Source: Nitrospiria bacterium (GTDB lineage Bacteria; Nitrospirota; Nitrospiria; SBBL01; JAADHI01). Taken from it: a stretch of DNA of 47,680 nt. The stretch lies in contig CALZIJ010000014.1 of the NCBI GenBank assembly GCA_945787655.1, positions 1-47,680 on the forward strand. The letters run 5' to 3'. Made by a program: the position numbers and the translations under genes. Positions 36,458 to 45,500 of the stretch are shown here, piece by piece (position 1 is the first letter of the stretch; each line of letters starts with the position of its first letter). Below the pieces are notes generated by a model. That model saw only the letters and a program-made list of their open reading frames with translations, did no database searches and was not told the DNA's origin.

Positions 36458-38953
36458 ATGAATCCTTTTTTAAGCAGTTCTCATTTTCCATCCGCGTCTT
36501 CGGAAGAAGATCTTCAGCTCAAACAACAGCTTGACCGGCTGATCGCCGAGGACTTCGAAGGCGATTATTTTATGATGCTCGGGCGTTACCAACGCATCCT
36601 GGCCGACAACCGTCAGCGCGCGCAGTGGCCGGAGGTGCACGGGAAGCTCAAGACCCTGTTCCAGTGCGGAAAGGCCGTTCCGCTTGACGGCCCGATGATC
36701 GGCATTCCGGTGTCGATCCGGGACACCGATTATTTTAAGGATGCCGTCTCCCGCTTTGGAAAAGCGCGCTCAATTGTCGCGGGGATCGAATGGATGGCGA
36801 CGGTCTGGAACGCCACCTTCGCCGATACGGGCCTATGGATGGGCAAAACCTATGAACCCGTGTCCCGCGAAACGGTGTCCGAGAAATGCGAAAATGATCC
36901 TGAAGTGATGCTGGCCTACGATCCGAACACCACACGTATCGGCCGTAACTTTTTCCGCGAGCCGCACGACCCCAACCTGTTGCAGGGCGTAGGACTGCCC
37001 GTGCTCAATGAATTATGGCGTCTGCAAGACCGACCGCTTTCACCTGATGAAAAAGGGTTTGAGGGCGTTTTGCTTCAGCAAAATTTGGAGAAGGAAAAGG
37101 CCATCCCCTATACAAAAACGGGCGGCATTTTTATTGCCAACCTGGACGATTCCGTCGTTCCCGAAATGAAAGCCAAATCGGTGTATCAGCTCAATTACCG
37201 GTGGAACAATTTGCATCCGCCCTTTCCGATGACGCGCCTGATCGACGAAGTCGTTCAGATCGCGGACGGCCTTTTTCTTGGACAGCTTGTTTTCGCGTCC
37301 CGGCACTATAACCTGGGGACGATTGATCTTCCCCTGATTCCGGGTGAGCACGATTTGACCTTGGGCGAGCCCTATGCGCCGCGAGAGAAACCGCATTGGT
37401 GGGCGCGTTTTCTGGCTTGGCTGACTGGAAAACCCCGGACAAAATATGTGGACTACGGCTACCAAAACAACGGTTTTTTCCTCATGATGGACACCGCCTA
37501 CGCCCAACAAATCTATGACGACGACGCTTTCCCGCAGCTCAGGCCCCGTCCCGGCGAAAGCGGGTATGTCGAGCTGGGCTATGCCGGCGAGGCGGCTTCC
37601 GTGTCGGCAGCGATCGGTACGGCGGAAACAGAGTGGGTGGACGGGTGGCGGGACAATCCCCAGCTTCGGGACAAATTCACACAGCTGATCCTCGAGCCTT
37701 CCCCGAACCCGGCAGACACGGACGCCGTGCAATCGATGCGGCGCAAAGGGGAATCCGTCCTGCAAATGCTGAAACGCATCAGCGGGGAAATCTCGAAGCA
37801 GAGCAAAGCGGAAGACCATCTGCGCCATTTCGAGCAACTGAACCGGCTTTTTAGAAGCGGTGTGGCCCCCGTGATCCAAAACGGGCTGTTTCAAGGGCAT
37901 GGGAAGATGGGTTACAACACCCGGGCCGAAAGCACGAAAACCCATACGTGGTATGGCGAAAAGGAGATTACGAAAGGATTTGATTATTACCACGGCGCCA
38001 CCCTGAACCTGCATTTGGGATTTAATGAAAGCTTTGCGGAACAATTCAAACGAGTGGTGAATGAAAGCCTGCTGTTTCCGAGCGGCCTGGCGGCGAAGCT
38101 GGAAGAAAGCCCCCGGCCCGGCCCCAATATCCTGAACATGGTGTGGCGAAGTATCGGGAAGTATCTCTTCCCCTGGGCAGGGAAATCCTTCGAGAAAATC
38201 AGCGGTCGAAAACTGAGCATGCTGTTGGATGAAAGTGATGACCTGGAACTCCGATACCCCGATCGTGTCCGGGAACTTAAAGCGCATTTGGCGAGCGCGC
38301 CCCACTACGATCTTGTCCAGAAAAACTGCGGCCACTACTGGCCGAACCCCGGTCGTTACGCTCCGCATTTGGAATACGGAAGCTGGGATCGCGGCATGAC
38401 CGATGAAGACAAGGCCTTTTGGCTTGACCAGGCTGACCGGCATTGGGTCATGGGAAAAAACCTGCAAGACAAACGGATCTTAACGATGGACGCCGTCATG
38501 CGAATTGCGGACATGAATTACCAGGATCCCGATCCTTCCTTACTGGCGATTGCGGAAGCGGGTCCGTTGCCTTTCGCACGTCAGGGCTATGTTTTCCTGG
38601 GCGCGGATGATCAGGACTCGATCCTCTCCCTCAACCACCACGGCGGGGAAAAAAAGCGGGTTTTTCAATTTCACTATCGTTATCCAATGATCGGCGGCCC
38701 GGTGCCCATCGGTTATTGTCTGGACGAATTGGTCGAAATCGCTGACGGTTTGTTTCTCGGGCAGTTGATTTATTCCACCGCGCTTCATGTGCCTTTTCAT
38801 TCATCGGTGGACCCCGAAGATTACCAATATCAGCTTTTTGGCTACTTTTTGCTCTTGGATGACGATTGGCAGCGGCACCGTCTGGCCATCGGTTTTGATA
38901 CATGGCAAGAAAAGGCGTTTGACCTTGAACTGAGAAACGTGATCGGTTTTTAA
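36458..38953 (+). CDS. 831-aa protein of unknown family with internal duplication
   Basis: strong RBS; internal repeat 'VYQLNYRWNNLHPPFPMTRLIDEVVQIADGLFLGQLVFAS' vs 'VFQFHYRYPMIGGPVPIGYCLDELVEIADGLFLGQLIYST'; no family recognised. Confidence 0.85.
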   Translation: MNPFLSSSHFPSASSEEDLQLKQQLDRLIAEDFEGDYFMMLGRYQRILADNRQRAQWPEVHGKLKTLFQCGKAVPLDGPMIGIPVSIRDTDYFKDAVSRFGKARSIVAGIEWMATVWNATFADTGLWMGKTYEPVSRETVSEKCENDPEVMLAYDPNTTRIGRNFFREPHDPNLLQGVGLPVLNELWRLQDRPLSPDEKGFEGVLLQQNLEKEKAIPYTKTGGIFIANLDDSVVPEMKAKSVYQLNYRWNNLHPPFPMTRLIDEVVQIADGLFLGQLVFASRHYNLGTIDLPLIPGEHDLTLGEPYAPREKPHWWARFLAWLTGKPRTKYVDYGYQNNGFFLMMDTAYAQQIYDDDAFPQLRPRPGESGYVELGYAGEAASVSAAIGTAETEWVDGWRDNPQLRDKFTQLILEPSPNPADTDAVQSMRRKGESVLQMLKRISGEISKQSKAEDHLRHFEQLNRLFRSGVAPVIQNGLFQGHGKMGYNTRAESTKTHTWYGEKEITKGFDYYHGATLNLHLGFNESFAEQFKRVVNESLLFPSGLAAKLEESPRPGPNILNMVWRSIGKYLFPWAGKSFEKISGRKLSMLLDESDDLELRYPDRVRELKAHLASAPHYDLVQKNCGHYWPNPGRYAPHLEYGSWDRGMTDEDKAFWLDQADRHWVMGKNLQDKRILTMDAVMRIADMNYQDPDPSLLAIAEAGPLPFARQGYVFLGADDQDSILSLNHHGGEKKRVFQFHYRYPMIGGPVPIGYCLDELVEIADGLFLGQLIYSTALHVPFHSSVDPEDYQYQLFGYFLLLDDDWQRHRLAIGFDTWQEKAFDLELRNVIGF

Positions 38954-38973
38954 AACTGGCAAAAGGAGGGCAC

Positions 38974-41970
38974 ATGATGGATCAGCAATCTCATAGTTCG
39001 GGCGGCATCCATGTGGATTTTGGAAAACAGGTGGAAGATGTGCTCCGTGATGCGCGGGCGTTTTCTGTTTTTCCCATCCAAAATCATAATATTCATCAGG
39101 TGAAAACCCTGTCCGACCTGGCCTTAAGCCACATTAAACTGGACCAATTCCCTGTGGTCAAAGCATGGCGCGACCGCCTTTTTATGCCGGAGGGCACGCC
39201 TGAAATTTGCGATGAGCTGCCGCGTTTACTCACGGAATTCATGCAGCGTCCCGAAACGGAAAAATTGACGCCCTATACGCGGCGCGCCAAGGCATTGCAT
39301 TATGTTTTTTCAAATAAAACCCCCTTGGTGGGGGCCAATGATCTACTGCCCGGTCAAACCACCACCAGTTTCGTGGGGCCGGTCGTCTATGTGGACACCA
39401 TCGGCTACTGCATTTGGCCGGAGCTCAGGTCCGTTTCCCGGCGCGCCCAAAACCCCTTTAATATCCGCCCGGAAGTGGCCGAGCGGCTGAATAAGGAAAT
39501 CTTTCCCTACTGGCTGGACCATCATCCTGTTCAGGAAGCCGCACGCTACAACGATTACGATACCGACGCCTATGTCAATGACGGGCGGGATACGGTGAAT
39601 GGCGGCCGTTTGGGCGAGGGCCTGTCCATCGATCCGCCTCTTAGAAAAAAGGCGGGACAAACCCCGAAGTGCCAGGAGTTGATGGAACGCGTCGCGTTTT
39701 ATCTTTCCGACAAGGCGACCTGCGTCTCCCACACCGTGCCGGATTTCGAGCGATTACTGACACACGGCATGGATCAGCTGATCGCACGGATCAACTATGA
39801 CCTCTCCACCCTCCTGCCTGAAAAAGCACAGGAAATTGAATTTTTAAACGGCGTCAAAACCGTTTTTGAGGGGGCGAAAATTTACGCGGCCCACCTCTCG
39901 GAGGCCGCCGAGAAGGCAGGAAATACGGCCCTGGCGGCCATCTGCCGCAAAGTGCCTGCACGCCCGGCGGAGACGCTGCACGAGGCACTGACCAGTATTT
40001 GGATCTGCTATCATCTCTTGTTACAGGAAAATACCAATTTCGGCCTCTCCATCGGGCGTCTCGATCAATTACTGAACCGCTTTTATCTTGGCGATTGGGA
40101 GAAACTTTCGAGTGATGAAGCAAGAGCGGCCTATACCGGACGCGCGGTTGAACTGGTCTGCCACTTTTTCCTGCGCTGTTCCGATCATGTGCCGCTTTCC
40201 ACCGAAGGCTCCGAAACCCTCTTCGCTGGAAGCGGCTCCAATCAGGCGCTGACCGTGGGCGGCACAAAGTACGAAAACGGCCAGGTGCTCGACGCGGTCA
40301 ACGACATGACCTATGTGGTGCTCAAGGCGACGGAACTCCTGAGCATCCGCGACCCGAATGTGCACGCCCGCTATCACAAGGCAGTCCATCATCGCGATGC
40401 GGCGGGAAATCCTCTGCCCGAAGGCGAATACGATCCCTATCTCAAACGGATCAGCCAGGTCAATATCCTGACCCGCGCCACGCCGGCCCTGCACGGGGAT
40501 GTCCCTGTAATCCATTCCATGGCGCAATATTACGCCGCCCACGCGGAGGTCGGCGAGGAAGAAGCCCTGGCCGACGCCTACGACTATGCCTCGATCGGCT
40601 GTATTGAACAAAACGCGGCGGGCAAACATTACGGCAATACCGGGTCCACCCTCTTTGTCCTGCCCGCCGTTCTGGAACTGGCGCTCTTTGGCGGCAAGCA
40701 CCGGAGTGAGGGCATCGGTAAAGACGCACCCAACCTGTTTTACGATGAAACGGCCTATACTTCCAAACCGCTGACGCAAATGAAAAATATGGATGAATTC
40801 ATCGCGGCTTTCCGTTTTCAGCTGGATGAAATGGCCCGCCACGCCGTGCAATGCAACAATTACCTCGGTCGCGCGATGGAAACGGTGCGGCCCTCGCCCT
40901 TGCTCTCCGGCCTGTTTACGGGACCCACGAATGCCCCGGATTCCAAGGACGCCAAGTTCCGTGATGTGGCGGCGGGCGGTGCCAAGTATAATTCGGCGGG
41001 CGTTGCGATCATCGGATTGGCGGATATCATCGATTCTTTTTGCGTCATCGATCAGCTGGTCTTCGGCGGAAAAATCAAGGCCGCTGAATTACTTTCGGCG
41101 CTTCAAGCCGATTTCGATCCGGATGGCGCGCCGGATGAAAGTCCTCAACCGTTCTGGATGCGATTGATCCGCTTCCTGCAGTCCCTGTTTCGCCGGGAAA
41201 AAGAAGTGGGCGCCCTCCCCAAATTGACTCCGGAGCGGTTGCGGGACATCGTCGAAAAAATCCGCTTGGCGCCGAAGTACGGGGCTGGTGTCGACCAAAG
41301 CCCCGGGGGAACGTTTGAAAATACCCTGGCAGTACGATATACGCACCTCATTACAGAAATGATTCAGGATGTGTTTTATCAATACCGTACGCATCGCGGA
41401 GGCCGTTACCTGCCCGGATACTGGAGCATGACGAACCATGCCGGTTTCGGAATGCTGACAAAGGCGACCCCTAACGGCAGAAGAGCCCGTATGCCGTTTG
41501 CGAGCGGGATTACGCCCTGCCCCGGCATTGTCAAACGGAACGGGGAGCCGGTGATGATTCTGGATCATATCCTCTCCGTGGCCGAAGTGGACGGCGATAC
41601 GGTGCAAAACGGTTACACCTACAATCTCAGTTTGACCACCCGCGATCCCGGCCACTTCCCGGAGGACACGGCATTGTTTTCAAAATACATGAAGGCGTTT
41701 CTGGACCATGATGGCGTATTGGTTCAGCTCTGTGTCTCCTCGATTCAGGATTTGACGGCGGCGCACGCGGCGGCAACGGCAGCGGGCCAAAGCGGCGCGG
41801 GCGAGGCGGAAGCGGCGGCGCTGGCCCCTTACAAGGATTTAATGATCCGCGTGGCGGGCTATTCGGCCTACTTTGTGTCCTTAAGTCCGCAAATGCGGCA
41901 GGAGATCATTGACCGCTCTAATTTCGCGCTGGATTCCGGGGTGGAGCAGCACACGCTGGCAGCAATTTGA
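38974..41970 (+). CDS. Glycyl radical enzyme (PFL/diol-dehydratase superfamily), substrate class unassigned
   Basis: glycyl radical loop 'IRVAGYSAYFVSLSPQMRQEIIDR'; candidate thiyl Cys in 'DYASIGCIEQNAAGKHYGNTGST'; RBS AGGAGG; adjacent activase. Confidence 0.93.
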   Translation: MMDQQSHSSGGIHVDFGKQVEDVLRDARAFSVFPIQNHNIHQVKTLSDLALSHIKLDQFPVVKAWRDRLFMPEGTPEICDELPRLLTEFMQRPETEKLTPYTRRAKALHYVFSNKTPLVGANDLLPGQTTTSFVGPVVYVDTIGYCIWPELRSVSRRAQNPFNIRPEVAERLNKEIFPYWLDHHPVQEAARYNDYDTDAYVNDGRDTVNGGRLGEGLSIDPPLRKKAGQTPKCQELMERVAFYLSDKATCVSHTVPDFERLLTHGMDQLIARINYDLSTLLPEKAQEIEFLNGVKTVFEGAKIYAAHLSEAAEKAGNTALAAICRKVPARPAETLHEALTSIWICYHLLLQENTNFGLSIGRLDQLLNRFYLGDWEKLSSDEARAAYTGRAVELVCHFFLRCSDHVPLSTEGSETLFAGSGSNQALTVGGTKYENGQVLDAVNDMTYVVLKATELLSIRDPNVHARYHKAVHHRDAAGNPLPEGEYDPYLKRISQVNILTRATPALHGDVPVIHSMAQYYAAHAEVGEEEALADAYDYASIGCIEQNAAGKHYGNTGSTLFVLPAVLELALFGGKHRSEGIGKDAPNLFYDETAYTSKPLTQMKNMDEFIAAFRFQLDEMARHAVQCNNYLGRAMETVRPSPLLSGLFTGPTNAPDSKDAKFRDVAAGGAKYNSAGVAIIGLADIIDSFCVIDQLVFGGKIKAAELLSALQADFDPDGAPDESPQPFWMRLIRFLQSLFRREKEVGALPKLTPERLRDIVEKIRLAPKYGAGVDQSPGGTFENTLAVRYTHLITEMIQDVFYQYRTHRGGRYLPGYWSMTNHAGFGMLTKATPNGRRARMPFASGITPCPGIVKRNGEPVMILDHILSVAEVDGDTVQNGYTYNLSLTTRDPGHFPEDTALFSKYMKAFLDHDGVLVQLCVSSIQDLTAAHAAATAAGQSGAGEAEAAALAPYKDLMIRVAGYSAYFVSLSPQMRQEIIDRSNFALDSGVEQHTLAAI

Positions 41971-41991
41971 TGATGTATTCAGGAGGTTATT

Positions 41992-42624
41992 ATGCATGCG
42001 GCATTTCCTTGTTTGACTCGAGAAATTCATGATGTCATGCGGCGCGGGGCGAGGGCGGGCGACATTCCGGAAGTGATGGAGGCGGCCGGGGGGACGATCA
42101 TCGCCAGCGGCATGGCCCTGCTCTTAAAACTGGGTTTTGGTTACGTGATGCGTGACAGCTTATTGGATAAAGGCCGATCCGAGGAAGCCATGCGGTTTTT
42201 TCAGGATAACTTTGTCATCACCGACCCCAACGCCCCGGGCGGGGAGCGCTATTATCAAGGCAAGTTTCTCATCCGTACACGAAAGGCGGGGGACAATATG
42301 AATGTCTATCTGTCCTTTTGTCCCAAGCCGGAAGAGTTGTTTGTTGACACGCCTTTCGGCTGCTGTCTCAATCCCATGGCGGTGGTCTCCACGAAGATAC
42401 TGGATGAGGAAAGGGCGCAGCATCTGGAAAATTCTCCGGATCGGGTGGATCTTGTGATTCGCTTCAAAGACAATGCAGCCATTTTGGGATTGATCGGACA
42501 GCCCGAAGTGGACATCGTTGGCCTGCTTTTGGATAACGTCGTGCAATTGACAGGCAATGTCGGTCATCTCTTCAAATTGGGCGCGATCGCCGCGGAAACA
42601 GAGGCGGCGCTGGGATTATCGTAA
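41992..42624 (+). CDS. SCP2-like (sterol carrier/lipid-binding fold) protein
   Basis: 'VDLVIRFKDNAAILGLIGQPEVDIVGLLLDNVVQLTGNVGHLFKLGAIA' resembles the C-terminal half of SCP2 domains; RBS AGGAGG. Confidence 0.5.
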   Translation: MHAAFPCLTREIHDVMRRGARAGDIPEVMEAAGGTIIASGMALLLKLGFGYVMRDSLLDKGRSEEAMRFFQDNFVITDPNAPGGERYYQGKFLIRTRKAGDNMNVYLSFCPKPEELFVDTPFGCCLNPMAVVSTKILDEERAQHLENSPDRVDLVIRFKDNAAILGLIGQPEVDIVGLLLDNVVQLTGNVGHLFKLGAIAAETEAALGLS

Positions 42625-42653
42625 CGGGCGGATTGAGAAAATAAAGGGACACA

Positions 42654-43541
42654 TTGGAACCACAGGCACTTATTTTTGATATCAAACGAGATTGCAGTGA
42701 GGACGGACCGGGCATTCGAACGACTGTTTTTTTTAAGGGTTGCCCTTTGTCCTGTGACTGGTGCCAAAATCCTGAGGGGCAGCGCAAAAAGCCGGGGTTG
42801 TCGTTTCGGTCCGAATTATGCGATCCGGCCGCTTGCGGATTCGCCTGTATCCCTTGTTGTGGCGTCGGGAGCCTTTCTTTCAAAAATACCTTAGAAGTCG
42901 ATTTTGATCATTGCATTCGCTGCGGCCGTTGTTTTGAAGTGTGTCCTACAAAGGCTCTGGAACCTGTGGGGTACTATATTGGCCTGAATGAATTGTTTTA
43001 CCGGGTTTTAATCGACGCGCCGTTTTACCGGTCAAGCGGAGGCGGTGTGACCTTGTCGGGCGGTGAGGTGACGGCCCAGATGCCCTTCGCCCATGCCCTG
43101 CTCAAAGCCCTCAAGGAACAAAATATTCACACGGCGATTGAAACCAGCGGCTTTTTTAATTACGACCACTTTCAGGAAAGGATGCTGCCCTATCTCGATG
43201 TGATTTATTTTGACCTGAAACTGATCGATGAAGCAGAAAGCATGCGATACACCGGCCGGTCAAACCGCTTGATTCTGGAAAACTTCAAACGCTTGGTGAA
43301 GGCGCCGAAGATTAATGTCATCCCGCGTATTCCCCTGATTCCCGGTATCACCGACAGCGCCGAAAATCTTTCGGGCATCGCAGCCTTTTTAAAAAAACTC
43401 GGCATTTCCGGAGCCGCATTGATGCCTTACAATCCCCTGTGGCACGATAAGTTGAATCGCCTGAATTTAAAGGGGAAATATTCCCGAAAAACCTTTATGA
43501 CCGCTGAAGAAAAAAGAGCGTGTATTGATCGGTTTCGTTAG
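42654..43541 (+). CDS. Glycyl radical enzyme activating enzyme (radical SAM with ferredoxin insert)
   Basis: 'RTTVFFKGCPLSCDWCQNPEGQ' CxxxCxxC; 'HCIRCGRCFEVCPTKAL'; 'SGGGVTLSGGEVTAQ'; TTG start (in-frame stop at 42642). Confidence 0.94.
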   Translation: MEPQALIFDIKRDCSEDGPGIRTTVFFKGCPLSCDWCQNPEGQRKKPGLSFRSELCDPAACGFACIPCCGVGSLSFKNTLEVDFDHCIRCGRCFEVCPTKALEPVGYYIGLNELFYRVLIDAPFYRSSGGGVTLSGGEVTAQMPFAHALLKALKEQNIHTAIETSGFFNYDHFQERMLPYLDVIYFDLKLIDEAESMRYTGRSNRLILENFKRLVKAPKINVIPRIPLIPGITDSAENLSGIAAFLKKLGISGAALMPYNPLWHDKLNRLNLKGKYSRKTFMTAEEKRACIDRFR

Positions 43542-43915
43542 GGGATTTTCGGCGTGCTGCGACGTTCTATTTTTTGAAAGCGTCGGCCGTCGATTGTTTT
43601 GGCCTTGGCCTCAATCAGTATCTCCTGAGGCAGTCGGCTGGTGAGGGTCAAGGCCAGCTCCAGCACCACTTCATTGTCGGCCTTGAGCGGCCCCTGCCAT
43701 TGTGATTCTCCGGAATTTACCCGAAGCCCCGCTGGTGTGTGTATCTGAAGTGCTGCAACTTCAAGGTCTGTTTCCGTCTCCAGCGTGACGGTGATGACCC
43801 ATCCGCCGCCTTCTGTCGGTACCCCGTCAAAAAGGACTTCGAGGAAAAATAGGGGAGGATCATTGACCTGAATGGGAGAAACGATTAAAAAGGAAAGTAA
43901 CCAAAGGATTCTCAT
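43538..43915 (-). CDS. Hypothetical secreted beta-rich protein, 125 aa
   Basis: hydrophobic N-terminus and beta-strand-like composition; 4-nt convergent overlap with the activase. Confidence 0.55.
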   Translation of the reverse strand: MRILWLLSFLIVSPIQVNDPPLFFLEVLFDGVPTEGGGWVITVTLETETDLEVAALQIHTPAGLRVNSGESQWQGPLKADNEVVLELALTLTSRLPQEILIEAKAKTIDGRRFQKIERRSTPKIP

Positions 43916-44043
43916 GGTAAGACCTCAATTTGATAGAAGCAATGTACCGCCAGCGGAGGAACACTTGCAAGGGATGTCCTTTTTTTCTTGCGATATTTTT
44001 TAAATGTGACTAACTTCTGCTTTTTTAATCCATAGGGGAAATA

Positions 44044-44733
44044 ATGTTAAAAGCGATTATCTTTGATTGTGACGGTGTGATTGTGGACAGCGAACCCCAC
44101 CATTTAAAGGCCTTTCAAATTGTTTTGGAAGCCGAGGGGATTGTCCTGACAAAAGAAGAATATTATGAAAAATACCTGGCTTTAGATGACAAGGGATTGT
44201 TTGAAACCATTTTAGTAAAACACAAACGGCCCGTTGATAACCAGACCCTGAAACGCCTGATTCTCCTGAAGATGCCGGTGTATAAGCAATTATCGGGAGA
44301 AGCCCTTTTCCTTTATCCCGGTGTTGTTGAATTTGTTAAAAAGGCCGCCGGGGTTTATCATCTGGCCATCGCTTCCGGGGCCTTCAGAGGCGAAATTAAG
44401 GCGGCGCTTGATCAAGGAAATATCCGGTCGCATTTTCCGGTGATTGTGAGTGCGCAGGATGTCCGAAATGGGAAGCCCCATCCGGAATCGTATATCACCG
44501 CCCTGGAAAAATTAAATGCCCTGACGCGCGCCGATCCGCCGATTAAACCTTCCGAATGCGTGGTCATCGAAGATTCCCTGCACGGGGTTGAAGCGGCACG
44601 CTCTGCGGGAATGCACTGTCTTGCCGTGACCAGTTCCTATCCGCGGGAAATGCTCATAGGTAAAGCCGACCGTGTGGTGGATACTTTAGTCGGGCTCGAA
44701 CCGAAAGACCTCGAAGCCCTGTGTGAAACATAG
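44044..44733 (+). CDS. HAD-superfamily hydrolase, beta-phosphoglucomutase-like
   Basis: 'AIIFDCDGVIVDSEPHHLKAF', 'GKPHPESYITALEKL', 'CVVIEDSLHGVEAARSAGMHCLAV'. Confidence 0.93.
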   Translation: MLKAIIFDCDGVIVDSEPHHLKAFQIVLEAEGIVLTKEEYYEKYLALDDKGLFETILVKHKRPVDNQTLKRLILLKMPVYKQLSGEALFLYPGVVEFVKKAAGVYHLAIASGAFRGEIKAALDQGNIRSHFPVIVSAQDVRNGKPHPESYITALEKLNALTRADPPIKPSECVVIEDSLHGVEAARSAGMHCLAVTSSYPREMLIGKADRVVDTLVGLEPKDLEALCET

Positions 44734-44777
44734 ACTCGGTATTTTTTGACCGGGGGATCTTGGGCTTTACCAATGGG

Positions 44778-45500
44778 CTATTGGATGATTCTGGAAACAG
44801 AACTATTGTAAAGCAGGCCGACTTCTCTCTGATCAAACAAACCATAGGCAAAAAGCTCAAATAAAAAAGCCGCTTGAAAGGCATAAGCGCCGTCCTTGGC
44901 CGAATCGCAGGCCATCGTATATTCAAGGTCCATTTCCGGTTGTCCCGCAGACACAAATAGAAAGCCTTTGGGGCATTTGATGTGTTTAAACCCGTTTTGG
45001 TCAGAATGTCGTGCTTCATGAATTAAAAGATAGAGCCGCTCCAAATCTGTTAATTGTGTGAAGAATTGATCACCAATCATAAAAATGCCCTGGTTTTGGT
45101 TGACCGCGACCGTCCAGGTATTCCCGTATGAAAGGGTTTTTATTCGGCGGATGACCCAGTCGCTGAGCCGGTTTCCATCAAAAGGAAACCCAAATAATGA
45201 TTCAAAGCGGCTGAGTCGTTTGTAAGTCTGTTTATTTATTTGTAGATCATGGGGTGCAAGTAACTTCAATTGTAAAAAGGTTTTTTCAATCAGTTGGAAT
45301 TGTGCTTCTGAAAACCCGGCCGTTTCAATGTGATGCTGATCGAAAGTGACTTCCCGAATGGGGGCTTTATTGATACACGATGAGAAGAGAAGGAAAGATA
45401 ATGGGCCGAGGGTCGTCAGCATTGTTTTGAGGGCGTTTTTATTATTGTTGCGCTTGAAGAGCATAGATTTTAAAAATAGGCATTGAATGAAAAAAGCCAT
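44778..45500 (-). CDS. Hypothetical lipoprotein, possible metal-dependent hydrolase-like
   Basis: 'LSFLLFSSCIN' lipobox-like; 'LERLYLLIHEARHSDQNGFKHIKCP' contains HExxH-like HEARH. Confidence 0.6.
   Translation of the reverse strand: MAFFIQCLFLKSMLFKRNNNKNALKTMLTTLGPLSFLLFSSCINKAPIREVTFDQHHIETAGFSEAQFQLIEKTFLQLKLLAPHDLQINKQTYKRLSRFESLFGFPFDGNRLSDWVIRRIKTLSYGNTWTVAVNQNQGIFMIGDQFFTQLTDLERLYLLIHEARHSDQNGFKHIKCPKGFLFVSAGQPEMDLEYTMACDSAKDGAYAFQAAFLFELFAYGLFDQREVGLLYNSSVSRIIQ

Noticed and set aside
37040-38467. 475-aa minus-strand ORF opposite the 831-aa gene
   Set aside because: Shadow ORF created by codon bias of a GC-rich plus-strand gene; no recognisable motifs and no RBS/operon context.
40069-40851. 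260-aa minus-strand ORF inside the GRE gene
   Set aside because: Antisense to a clear GRE coding region; composition is that of a mirror frame.
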